DNA of 46,024 nucleotides from an uncultured Muribaculaceae bacterium (lineage in GTDB: Bacteria; Bacteroidota; Bacteroidia; Bacteroidales; Muribaculaceae), in assembly GCA_944321875.1 (NCBI GenBank), contig CALUMX010000026.1:1-46024 (forward strand). The letters are read 5' to 3'. Under the pieces are notes generated by a model. That model saw only the letters and a program-made list of their open reading frames with translations. It ran no database searches and was not told the DNA's origin. Both the position numbers and the translations under genes were made by a program. Below, in pieces: positions 33,799 through 41,702 of the stretch (position 1 is the stretch's first letter; every line of letters starts with the position of its first letter).

Positions 33799-33814
33799 CT
33801 ACGGAATACGGTAG
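33799..33814. promoter_or_regulatory. CTAC-N8-GTAG palindrome, copy 3
   Basis: CTACGGAATACGGTAG, the same 16-bp frame as copies 1 and 2 and differing from copy 2 at only two positions. It lies between the C10 peptidase terminator and the lipoprotein promoter. Confidence 0.6.
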
Positions 33815-33851
33815 ATTTGCGCTGTGGAGCGGGTGTTTTCCGGATGGAACG

Positions 33852-33882
33852 ATTGTGGAATTCGGGTGATTGATTATCTTTA
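33852..33882 (+). promoter_or_regulatory. Promoter of the lipoprotein gene
   Basis: ATTG (33852-33855), 19 bp, TATCTTTA (33875-33882), each one base off consensus. The start codon is about 90 bp downstream. The palindrome at 33799 is about 46 bp upstream of the -33 box. Confidence 0.58.
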
Positions 33883-33973
33883 TACGGAGGTTGTGGATAG
33901 CGTGGAAATGGCACGCGTATGTACGGCCCTGATGAAAAAAAACTTAGTGTTAATGTTGATAATTTTTTAACGT

Positions 33974-34681
33974 ATGAGAAAGTTTAAGCTAATGGTGTCT
34001 GCCGTAGTGGCATTTCTGGTAATGTCGTGTGGCGGCGTGAGTGTGGAATCCAATGAGGTGTTTGGTGATGTGCCGGGTATTTACAAAGCCATAGGCGACA
34101 ATACGAAACAGGAGATTGAAAATGCCAAAGGAGCCGACAATCCGGAGGATATAGGCAAAGCGAAGGAAGCTGCCGAGAAGTTTGAGGCTGAGATGCTGGA
34201 GAAGTTGCCGGCTGCGATAGCTGAGATTGGCGGACGTGACGTGCCGTTCTCGGGAGAGAGTGATGCCGACTTCAAGGTGGAGAGCGTCAAGGTGGCGGTG
34301 CCGGAAGAAGGCGAGTCAACGCTTGCGTTGCGAATCAAAGTTTCTGCAGCCCGCGAGATGCCGGTGGGTGAGTATGCGATGGATTGCGCCAACGGAGCAC
34401 GCGCGCTTCGTGACACCCGCCTCTATTTCGTGTTCCTCGGTGAGGGTGATAAGTTTATCGACTTAGGCTCCATCAATCCGTTCAGCGACCAGGCTTCGGA
34501 ATCACGTTTCACTCCAAAGAAAAGTGCCGGAGCTACATTTGCTGCGGGTGAGTTGCTGACAGAGGAAGGTTCGTTGGTTTACGTGAGATGCAACCAGTTT
34601 GACTTTACCAAATTTGCCAAGATTGCATTTGTGTCAGAAGCCGACTACATGAACCTGCGTCGTCAGGCGTACGGCTTTTAG
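33974..34681 (+). CDS. Lipoprotein of unknown function
   Basis: A 235-residue protein with a lipoprotein signal (FLVMSCGG, Cys19). A helical, charged stretch (about 45-85) is followed by mostly beta structure without motifs I recognise; RIKVSAAREMPVGEYAMDC and LYFVFLGEGDKFIDLGSINPF suggest a beta-sandwich. It has its own promoter and terminator, so it is monocistronic. Its place downstream of the kinase, regulator and C10 peptidase, with the same palindrome ahead of it, suggests co-regulation with them. It could be a surface partner or inhibitor of the peptidase; that is only a guess from context. Base composition matches its neighbours. Confidence 0.85.
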   Translation: MRKFKLMVSAVVAFLVMSCGGVSVESNEVFGDVPGIYKAIGDNTKQEIENAKGADNPEDIGKAKEAAEKFEAEMLEKLPAAIAEIGGRDVPFSGESDADFKVESVKVAVPEEGESTLALRIKVSAAREMPVGEYAMDCANGARALRDTRLYFVFLGEGDKFIDLGSINPFSDQASESRFTPKKSAGATFAAGELLTEEGSLVYVRCNQFDFTKFAKIAFVSEADYMNLRRQAYGF

Positions 34682-34701
34682 GCGGAAATAAGACCAGAGA
34701 A

Positions 34702-34752
34702 AAAGAGTAGGGCACTGCACCGGTGTAAGGTGTGGTGCCCTCTTTGTTTTTT
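34702..34752 (+). terminator. Lipoprotein gene terminator
   Basis: GGGCAC (34710-34715) pairs with GTGCCC (34735-34740), with CACC/GGTG inside and AAAGAG/CTCTTT outside, followed by a six-T run at 34747-34752. Confidence 0.78.
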
Positions 34753-34824
34753 GAGAGGAGAACGAAAATTCTGTTCAGGAAGGCTGTTGTAGAGGTCGTG
34801 TGAGAAGTGAAAGTGTGTGTAATT

Positions 34825-34839
34825 AATTGATAATCAATT
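34825..34839. promoter_or_regulatory. 15-bp palindrome upstream of the GH3 gene
   Basis: AATTGAT (34825-34831), A, ATCAATT (34833-34839): perfect 7-bp arms. It lies about 90 bp upstream of the GH3 promoter and could be a repressor or activator site. Confidence 0.45.
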
Positions 34840-34854
34840 GCAGTATTCGCTCAT

Positions 34855-34873
34855 AACGTAGTAGAAACGTAGT
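34855..34873 (+). repeat. AACGTAGT direct repeats, 11-bp spacing
   Basis: AACGTAGT occurs at 34855-34862 and 34866-34873, exactly one helical turn apart, the usual geometry for two regulator subunits on one face. The second copy reads AACGTAGTGT, very close to the ATGTAGTGT repeats at 43331 and 43351. Confidence 0.5.
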
Positions 34874-34922
34874 GTATCAAAATATGTTATGCAACACAAA
34901 GTAGCTGTAAAGTGTTAAGGAA

Positions 34923-34954
34923 ATTGACATTTGGGGTGGATTGGGCTTCCTTTG
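34923..34954 (+). promoter_or_regulatory. Probable GH3-GH43-GH2-sulfatase operon promoter
   Basis: ATTG (34923-34926), 20 bp, TTCCTTTG (34947-34954). The predicted start lies about 16 bp before the GH3 ATG. Confidence 0.5.
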
Positions 34955-34976
34955 TGACAAAAACAATTTACTTAAA

Positions 34977-37286
34977 ATGAAAGCCATTCGAAACTCTGTA
35001 TTTGTATTGATGATGTCGCTTATGGCCCCAGCAGTTGGACAGGCGGCACCGGTGGCCGCCAAGGAAATGACGGCTGAGGCGCAGGAACAGCGCATGGATA
35101 AATTTGTGTCGGATTTGATATCGAAGATGACATTGGAGGAAAAACTCGGGCAAATCAATTTGCCGGCCTATGGTGATGTTTCCGACCCGAAGAACAGTGA
35201 CGTTGCGGCACGAATCCGCAAAGGTGAAGTGGGAGGTCTCTTTAACTTGCGTGACGGTGAGGTTATCCGCGCATTGCAGGAAGTGGCCGTAAAAGAAAGC
35301 CGTTTGGGTATTCCTATGATTATCGGTGGTGATATTTGCAACGGTTATAAGACTGTGTTTCCGATACCGTTGGCATTGTCAAGCAGCTGGAAGCCGGAAA
35401 ACGTAGAAGAGGTAGCACGCATCTCAGCCCGTGAGGTGACTGCCGACGGTGTTTGCTGGACTTACAGCCCGATGGTCGACATTGCGCGCGACGCCCGTTG
35501 GGGACGCGTGAAGGAAGGTGCCGGCGAGGACCCCTATTTGGGTGGTCTGATGGCAGCCGCATGGGTGAGAGGCTACCAGGGCGACAATCTTGCTGATGAG
35601 ACGACGATGATGGCATGCGTGAAGCACTTTGCTCTTTACGGTGCTTCAGAAGCCGGCCGTGACTACAATACGGTCGACATGAGCCGCGTTACGGCGATGA
35701 ATTACTACCTGCGTCCGTTTGAGGCTGCCGTTGAGGCAGGAGTGGGCAGCTTCATGACTTCTTTCAACGAGTTTGAGAGTGTTCCGGCTACCGGTCACAC
35801 CTGGTTGCTCGACGACGTGTTGCGCAAGCAGTGGGGATTCGGCGGTTTTGTCGTTTCAGACTATACGGCTATTGCAGAAATGGTCAACCACGGTATAGGT
35901 GACCTTCAGACGGCCGCTGCCCAGGCATTGAAGGCAGGTGTCGATATGGACATGATTGCCGACTGCTATACTTCCACATTGAAACAATCGCTCGCCGACG
36001 GTAAGGTGACAATGGCCGATATCGACCGTGCCTGCCGTTATGTGCTGGAAGCAAAATATAAATTAGGTTTGTTTGACGATCCTTTCCGCTATTGCGACAA
36101 AAAGCGCGCGGAAAAGGAGTTCCGGTCAGAGGCTAATCTTGCCGCGGCCCGCCGTATCGCTGCTGAAACCTTCGTATTGCTGAAAAATGACGGAAACGTC
36201 TTGCCTCTGACCAATTGCAAGAAGGTAGCAGTGGTCGGCCCGCTGGCAGACAGCAAGGCCAACATGTCGGGTGCGTGGGAGTACGACGAGAAGACTAAGA
36301 CTTACAACGGTCTGGTGGAGAACCTCCGTAAGGCCATGGGCAAGAATGTGGAAATCACGTTTGCCAAGGGTGCTAACCTGGTGGACGATGCTACCTACGA
36401 GGGCAATTTCACTGACGGCAACCGCTCAACCCGCGACAACCGTACGGATGAGGAGCTGATTGCCGAGGCTCTCAAGTCGGTTGAGGGTGCGGATGTCATT
36501 GTGATGGCAATGGGTGAGTCTGCATCAATGAGTGGTGAGGGTGCCAGCCGTGCTATTCTGGAGATGCCGGCGACACAGCACAAGCTCATCGAGGCAATGC
36601 ACGCCACAGGTAAACCGGTTGTGATGGTATTGTTTACGGGCCGTCCGTTGGCACTGCAGGCTGAAGAGCCGTTGGTTGATGCCATCCTGAACGTATGGTT
36701 CGGCGGAACAGAGTCAGGCGCAGCTATTGCTGACGTGCTGACAGGCAAGGTGAACCCGACAGCAAAATTGACAATGACTTTCCCGGTGGTAACCGGTCAG
36801 TGCCCGATTTACTACAATCATAAGAACACAGGCCGTCCGATGGCTCCGGAAGACTGGTATGTGCGCTACCGCACAAACTACATTGACGTGCCCAACGAGC
36901 CGCTCTATCCGTTTGGCTACGGTCTGAGCTATACGACTTATGCTTACGGTGACGTGAAGCTGAGCGCTGACTCAATGACTGCCGACGGAAAGATTCAGGC
37001 TTCCATCGACGTGACCAATACGGGCAACCGCGACGGTGAGGAAATCGTTCAACTTTATCTGCGCGACGTTTACCGTACGGTGACACCTCCGGTGAAGGAG
37101 CTGAAGGGTTATCAACGCGTTGCTCTGAAGGCCGGCGAGACGAAAACCGTTACCTTTGACATTGATGTGGAAATGCTGAAGTTCTACAATTCAGAGTTGA
37201 AGCATGTGGCTGAGCCGGGCGAGTTCCGCGTAATGATTGGTGGCAACAGCCAAGACGTGAAAGAAAACAAATTCATTTTGAAATAA
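34977..37286 (+). CDS. bglX: GH3 beta-glucosidase-like enzyme, BglX type
   Basis: A 769-residue exported glycoside hydrolase. ATG 34977 opens a signal peptide ending near AVGQA; a start 36 bp upstream would add a non-signal extension. The catalytic (alpha/beta)8 domain runs to about 390, with KHFALYG and the nucleophile Asp295 in FVVSDYTAI. The second alpha/beta domain (about 400-620) carries the acid/base region, and a C-terminal fibronectin-type domain ends near ELKHVAEPGEFRVMIG. These are the three parts of BglX. Exo-acting release of a terminal sugar in the periplasm is likely; the sugar may be Glc, Gal or another, which GH3 does not fix. It is the first gene of the plus-strand glycan operon. 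Confidence 0.9.
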   Translation: MKAIRNSVFVLMMSLMAPAVGQAAPVAAKEMTAEAQEQRMDKFVSDLISKMTLEEKLGQINLPAYGDVSDPKNSDVAARIRKGEVGGLFNLRDGEVIRALQEVAVKESRLGIPMIIGGDICNGYKTVFPIPLALSSSWKPENVEEVARISAREVTADGVCWTYSPMVDIARDARWGRVKEGAGEDPYLGGLMAAAWVRGYQGDNLADETTMMACVKHFALYGASEAGRDYNTVDMSRVTAMNYYLRPFEAAVEAGVGSFMTSFNEFESVPATGHTWLLDDVLRKQWGFGGFVVSDYTAIAEMVNHGIGDLQTAAAQALKAGVDMDMIADCYTSTLKQSLADGKVTMADIDRACRYVLEAKYKLGLFDDPFRYCDKKRAEKEFRSEANLAAARRIAAETFVLLKNDGNVLPLTNCKKVAVVGPLADSKANMSGAWEYDEKTKTYNGLVENLRKAMGKNVEITFAKGANLVDDATYEGNFTDGNRSTRDNRTDEELIAEALKSVEGADVIVMAMGESASMSGEGASRAILEMPATQHKLIEAMHATGKPVVMVLFTGRPLALQAEEPLVDAILNVWFGGTESGAAIADVLTGKVNPTAKLTMTFPVVTGQCPIYYNHKNTGRPMAPEDWYVRYRTNYIDVPNEPLYPFGYGLSYTTYAYGDVKLSADSMTADGKIQASIDVTNTGNRDGEEIVQLYLRDVYRTVTPPVKELKGYQRVALKAGETKTVTFDIDVEMLKFYNSELKHVAEPGEFRVMIGGNSQDVKENKFILK

Positions 37287-37310
37287 TAAACCATCCAAAG
37301 GATAATAACG

Positions 37311-39044
37311 ATGAGAAAGATATTTTTGGCATTGGGCCTTGTGATGCTTGCCTCTCTTTGGGCAATGTCGCAGAACCTGAGAATGGATTCCTATTGCAAT
37401 CCGTTGAATGTGGACTATACCTACATGATTTACAATGCAGGCAACCATATTTCCTACCGTTCGGGTGCTGACCCTGCCGTAGTGGAGTTCCGCGGTGAAT
37501 ACTATATGTTTGTTACCCGTTCCAACGGTTACTGGCATTCGACCGACTTGCAGAACTGGGAGTTTATTGAGCCGAAGGGATATTGGTATCCGCAGGGCTG
37601 TAACGCTCCGGCAGCACATAACTATAAGGATTCCGTTCTGTATGTATGCGGAGACCCTTCGGGCGTGATGAGCGTCATGTCGTCCGACGACCCGAAATCC
37701 GGTGTATGGACACCGGGTGTGGGCATTCTCGCCAACCTTCAGGACCCGGATTTGTTTATCGACGATGACGGTAGCGCCTACATGTTCTACGGTTCGTCAA
37801 ACGTGTATCCTATCCGTGCGATTGAGCTTGACCGTACTGACAACTTCCTGCCGAAAACCGACGAGCGCGTGCCGATGTTCGGTCTTGACCTCGACAATCA
37901 CGGCTGGGAGCGTTTCGGCGAGAACCATACGACCGATACCGACTTGGGTGGATTTATCGAAGGTCCGTGGATGACAAAGCATAACGGCAAATACTATCTG
38001 CAATACGGTTCTCCGGGTACGGAATTCAACGTTTACGGTGACGGTGTCTACGTAGCTGACCATCCAATGGGTCCGTACACTTATCAGAAGCACAATCCTG
38101 TATCCTATAAGCCGGGCGGCTTCATGAACGGCGCCGGCCACGGAAGCTCTGTAAAGGGCCCGGGCGGAATGTGGTGGCACTTTGCGTCCATGTCGTTGTC
38201 AATCAACGTCAACTGGGAGCGCCGCTTGTGTATGTTCCCGATGGGATTTGACGAGGACGGTATCATGTACTGTGACACCCGTTTCGGTGATTATCCCCGC
38301 TATGCACCGTCGGTAGCCGGCAAGCGCGGTCAGTTCCGCGGCTGGATGCTTCTTTCTTACAAGAAGCCGGTGACAGCGTCGAGCGAGGTGGGCGAGTATG
38401 CCGCAGCTGGATTGACAGATGAGAAGACAAAGACATTCTGGCTGGCAGAGTCAAATGACTCTACTCAGTGGATTACCATCGACCTGCAGGAGCCGTCGAC
38501 TGTATGTGCCGTGCAGGTGAACTACCACGACTACAAGAGCGATATGTACGGCCGTTACAAAGGTCTGTATCATCGCTATGCCATCGAAGGCTCACTCGAT
38601 GGTGAGAACTGGACCGTGCTGATTGACAAGCGTAACAGCTACAAGGATACACCTAATGACTATACGGAAGTGGAGAATCCGGGTAAAATACGCTATGTGC
38701 GCTACCGCAACGTGAAGGTGCCGACTCCATCCTTGGCCATTTCAGAAATCCGCGTGTTCGGTCTCGGTACGGGCAAGGCACCTCAGAAAGTGAAGTCGTT
38801 GAAGCTCGAGCGTCAGGCTGATGCCCGCGACATTGCCATCAGCTGGACACCGGTGAAGGGTGCGCAGGGTTACAACATCCTGTGGGGTATCGCTCCCGAC
38901 AAGTTGTACAGCTCATGGATGGTGTATGACAATACGGAACTGTTCATGAAGTCGCTGACAGTAGGACAGGATTATTACTTCTCGATTGAGGCGTTTAATG
39001 AAAACGGAGTTTCGGAACGTACTCCTGTTCAGCACGTGAAATAA
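37311..39044 (+). CDS. GH43-family glycosidase with discoidin and fibronectin type III modules
   Basis: A 577-residue exported protein with a signal peptide to about residue 20. The five-bladed propeller catalytic domain (about 35-340) has the general-base Asp54 in SGADPAVVE, an aspartate in LQDPDLF (145-147) and the acid Glu217 in GFIEGPW, the GH43 triad. A discoidin (F5/8 type C-like) sugar-binding module occupies about 345-490, with STQWITIDLQEPS, and a fibronectin type III domain about 495-577. GH43 enzymes cleave arabinofuranose, xylose or galactofuranose; the link cannot be fixed here. It begins 24 bp after GH3 and ends 3 bp before the GH2 gene, so it is co-transcribed with both. Confidence 0.88.
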   Translation: MRKIFLALGLVMLASLWAMSQNLRMDSYCNPLNVDYTYMIYNAGNHISYRSGADPAVVEFRGEYYMFVTRSNGYWHSTDLQNWEFIEPKGYWYPQGCNAPAAHNYKDSVLYVCGDPSGVMSVMSSDDPKSGVWTPGVGILANLQDPDLFIDDDGSAYMFYGSSNVYPIRAIELDRTDNFLPKTDERVPMFGLDLDNHGWERFGENHTTDTDLGGFIEGPWMTKHNGKYYLQYGSPGTEFNVYGDGVYVADHPMGPYTYQKHNPVSYKPGGFMNGAGHGSSVKGPGGMWWHFASMSLSINVNWERRLCMFPMGFDEDGIMYCDTRFGDYPRYAPSVAGKRGQFRGWMLLSYKKPVTASSEVGEYAAAGLTDEKTKTFWLAESNDSTQWITIDLQEPSTVCAVQVNYHDYKSDMYGRYKGLYHRYAIEGSLDGENWTVLIDKRNSYKDTPNDYTEVENPGKIRYVRYRNVKVPTPSLAISEIRVFGLGTGKAPQKVKSLKLERQADARDIAISWTPVKGAQGYNILWGIAPDKLYSSWMVYDNTELFMKSLTVGQDYYFSIEAFNENGVSERTPVQHVK

Positions 39045-39047
39045 AGG

Positions 39048-41693
39048 ATGAAAACGAGTCTCAGTGATATTTTATTAAGTTTGATTCTTCTGGCGGGGTT
39101 CGGTACGGTGCGTGCCGAATCCCGGCTGGTGGAATCGTTCAATGACAACTGGTATTTTGTAGCAGCCGATACGCTTTCAGAAAAAGCAGTCGGCGAGGCT
39201 ATGCAGGTGCAGTTGCCCCATACCTGGAACACGGATGCCTATTCGACCAACCAGTATGAGCGTACGACGGCCTGCTATGTGAAACGTTTCGTTCCGACGT
39301 CGTCGGTTTATGGCGGACGGCGCATATATCTGAAGTTTGATGCAGTCAATTCGTTGGCAGAAGTGTATGTCAACGGAGAGCGACTGACTACGCACAAGGG
39401 CGGTTATACGGCGTTTATCGTCGACGTGACTGATAAAGTAAAGCTGGATGCCGAGAATGAGGTTTTTGTGCGGGTTAATAATGAGAATAAGAACATACCG
39501 CCGCTGTCGGGTGATTTTACGATTTTTGGCGGTATCTACCGTGATGTGTGGCTGTTGTCGACCGACGGTTTGCACATCCAGACCACGGATTGTGCGTCTG
39601 ACGGCGTGTATGTGACTACGCCTGAGGTCAGCGCTCAGTCGGCAAAGGTCGAAGTGCGCACGGCCGTGGCCAATGACAGCAGGGAGAAGAAATCGTTTGC
39701 CGTGAAGGTAACGGTGACTGACCCGGAAGGCCGCATCGTGAAAACGGAAGAGAAGAAATACAAGGCAGAGGCAGGACAGGTAACGCCGGTTGCTGCCGAT
39801 TTCACCATCGACACGCCGCAGTTGTGGTCGCCTGATGCGCCGCATCTTTACAAGGTGGCTGTCAGCGTAAGCGACCGCAAGGGTGAGGTTGTGGCCGACA
39901 GGGTAGACGTGCCGCTGGGTTTGCGCTGGTTTGCGCTCGACGTTGACAAGGGATTCCTGCTTAACGGTGAGCCGCTGAAACTGCTGGGCGTGAGCCGTCA
40001 TCAGGACCAGTATCCGCTGGGCATTGCACTGACCGACGAGATGCACCGCCGCGACATGGCGCTGATTAAGGACATGGGTGCCAATTTCGTACGTCTGGCT
40101 CACTATCCGCAGGATGAGGCCGTGTTGCGTGCCTGCGATGAGTTGGGACTGCTCGTATGGGAGGAAGTGTCGCTGGTCGATTTGATTGCTTTAGGCGATG
40201 AGTTTGCGGAAAATTCAAAGACCGCGCTCGTCGAGATGATACGTCAGCACTACAACCATCCGTCGGCGGCCATGTGGGGCTACATGAACGAGGTGCTGAT
40301 TCAATTGCAGTACAGAGTGCCGAAAAACAGACTGAACGGGTTCTATGAGAATACGTTGCGTCTGGCACGCGTGCTGGAGGAAACGCTGAAGACGGAGGAC
40401 CCGTACCGGCTTAGTACGATGGCGTTCCACGGCAGTCAGATTTACAACAAGGAAGGTCTGTCGAACATTACGGATGTGACCGGTTGGAATCTGTATCAGG
40501 GCTGGTATGGCAGCGATTTGAACGACTTCGAGCGTTTCATCGACGAGGAGCATCGCAAATATCCGGCGCGTAGCTTGTTCATCAGCGAGTTCGGAGCAGG
40601 AAGTGACCGCCGCATTCAGTCGTTGAAACCGGAGATATTCGATTTCTCGATGCAGTGGCAACAGACGTTTCTGGAGCATTATCTGCCGGTTATCCAGTCA
40701 CGTCCTTATGTGATTGGCGGCGCCGAGTGGAACTTTATCGATTTCAGTTCAGCTTCCCGTCAGGAATCGATGCCTCATATCAACAACAAAGGTCTGATGT
40801 ATGCTGACCGTACTCCGAAGGACGTGTTCTACTACTTCAAGGCGTTCCTGCGTGACGACGTTCCGGTGCTTCATGTAGCGGCCGATGATTGGAGCATGCG
40901 CACGGTGGTGTCGGACGGCGAGCAGGTGGTACATCCGATTAAGGTCTACTCCAACTGCAAGCGGGTGGAGATGACAGTCAATGGTGTCTCTCACGGCGAG
41001 CAGGCGATGCGCAACCGCAATGCCGTATGGCAAGTGCCGTTGCAGAAAGGACGCAATGTGATTGAGGTGAGTGGATTCTTCAACGGAGAGGTGATTGATG
41101 ACGTTGCCGAGATATTTGTGGATATGGTGCCGCAGAAACTGACGGCTGCCAACAGCGAAGGTCTGGAATTGGCAGTAAATGCCGGTAGCAACTGTTTCTT
41201 CACCGACGATTTGAGCCATCTTTGCTGGTTGCCCGACCAGGCTTATGAAAACGGCGGTTGGGGATATGTCGGCGGTGATGTGTTCCGTAAATCGCCGGGT
41301 CGCATCGGTACGACGGCAGAGGTGAAGGGTACGCACAACACGCCGTTGCTGCAAACGATGCGCATCGGTCTCGACGGCTACCGCTTCGACGTTCCGGAAG
41401 GCGAATATGAGCTGGAGGTATCGTTTGCCGACCTTACCGCTCCTTCGCGCACGCTTGCCTATGAGCTGACGAGCAGCGACAACAGTCAGAAGTCGGCCGA
41501 CAATGTGTTTGACGTGACAGTCAACGGCCGCATGTGGCTGCCTTCGTTCAGCCCGGCTGCGCTTGTCGGAGGAAACCGGATTGTGACAAAGAAACTGATG
41601 GTTACTCCGGTTGACGGCAAGATTGAGGTCGGATTCAAGGCTTTGCAGGGTAAAACATTCCTGAATGCCATCAAATTGCATAGAATAAAGTAG
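39048..41693 (+). CDS. GH2-family glycosidase with C-terminal malectin-like domain
   Basis: An 881-residue exported enzyme with a signal peptide to about residue 23 (GTVRAES). The order is the usual GH2 sugar-binding jelly roll (about 30-180), an immunoglobulin-like domain (about 185-290) and the TIM barrel. The barrel has acid/base Glu415 in WGYMNEV and nucleophile Glu514 in ISEFGAG. Extra beta domains follow, and a malectin-like carbohydrate-binding module lies at about 735-881 with YELEVSFADL. The enzyme is probably a beta-galactosidase or beta-glucuronidase type; the sequence does not decide. It is the third gene of the operon, 9 bp ahead of the sulfatase gene, which suggests that a sulfated glycan is the target. 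Confidence 0.9.
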   Translation: MKTSLSDILLSLILLAGFGTVRAESRLVESFNDNWYFVAADTLSEKAVGEAMQVQLPHTWNTDAYSTNQYERTTACYVKRFVPTSSVYGGRRIYLKFDAVNSLAEVYVNGERLTTHKGGYTAFIVDVTDKVKLDAENEVFVRVNNENKNIPPLSGDFTIFGGIYRDVWLLSTDGLHIQTTDCASDGVYVTTPEVSAQSAKVEVRTAVANDSREKKSFAVKVTVTDPEGRIVKTEEKKYKAEAGQVTPVAADFTIDTPQLWSPDAPHLYKVAVSVSDRKGEVVADRVDVPLGLRWFALDVDKGFLLNGEPLKLLGVSRHQDQYPLGIALTDEMHRRDMALIKDMGANFVRLAHYPQDEAVLRACDELGLLVWEEVSLVDLIALGDEFAENSKTALVEMIRQHYNHPSAAMWGYMNEVLIQLQYRVPKNRLNGFYENTLRLARVLEETLKTEDPYRLSTMAFHGSQIYNKEGLSNITDVTGWNLYQGWYGSDLNDFERFIDEEHRKYPARSLFISEFGAGSDRRIQSLKPEIFDFSMQWQQTFLEHYLPVIQSRPYVIGGAEWNFIDFSSASRQESMPHINNKGLMYADRTPKDVFYYFKAFLRDDVPVLHVAADDWSMRTVVSDGEQVVHPIKVYSNCKRVEMTVNGVSHGEQAMRNRNAVWQVPLQKGRNVIEVSGFFNGEVIDDVAEIFVDMVPQKLTAANSEGLELAVNAGSNCFFTDDLSHLCWLPDQAYENGGWGYVGGDVFRKSPGRIGTTAEVKGTHNTPLLQTMRIGLDGYRFDVPEGEYELEVSFADLTAPSRTLAYELTSSDNSQKSADNVFDVTVNGRMWLPSFSPAALVGGNRIVTKKLMVTPVDGKIEVGFKALQGKTFLNAIKLHRIK

Positions 41694-41702
41694 AAAAGAT
41701 AT

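Noticed and set aside
34855..34873. CRISPR-like repeat array
   Set aside because: There are only two 8-bp repeats with 3 bp between them and no cas genes; the geometry is that of a regulator site.
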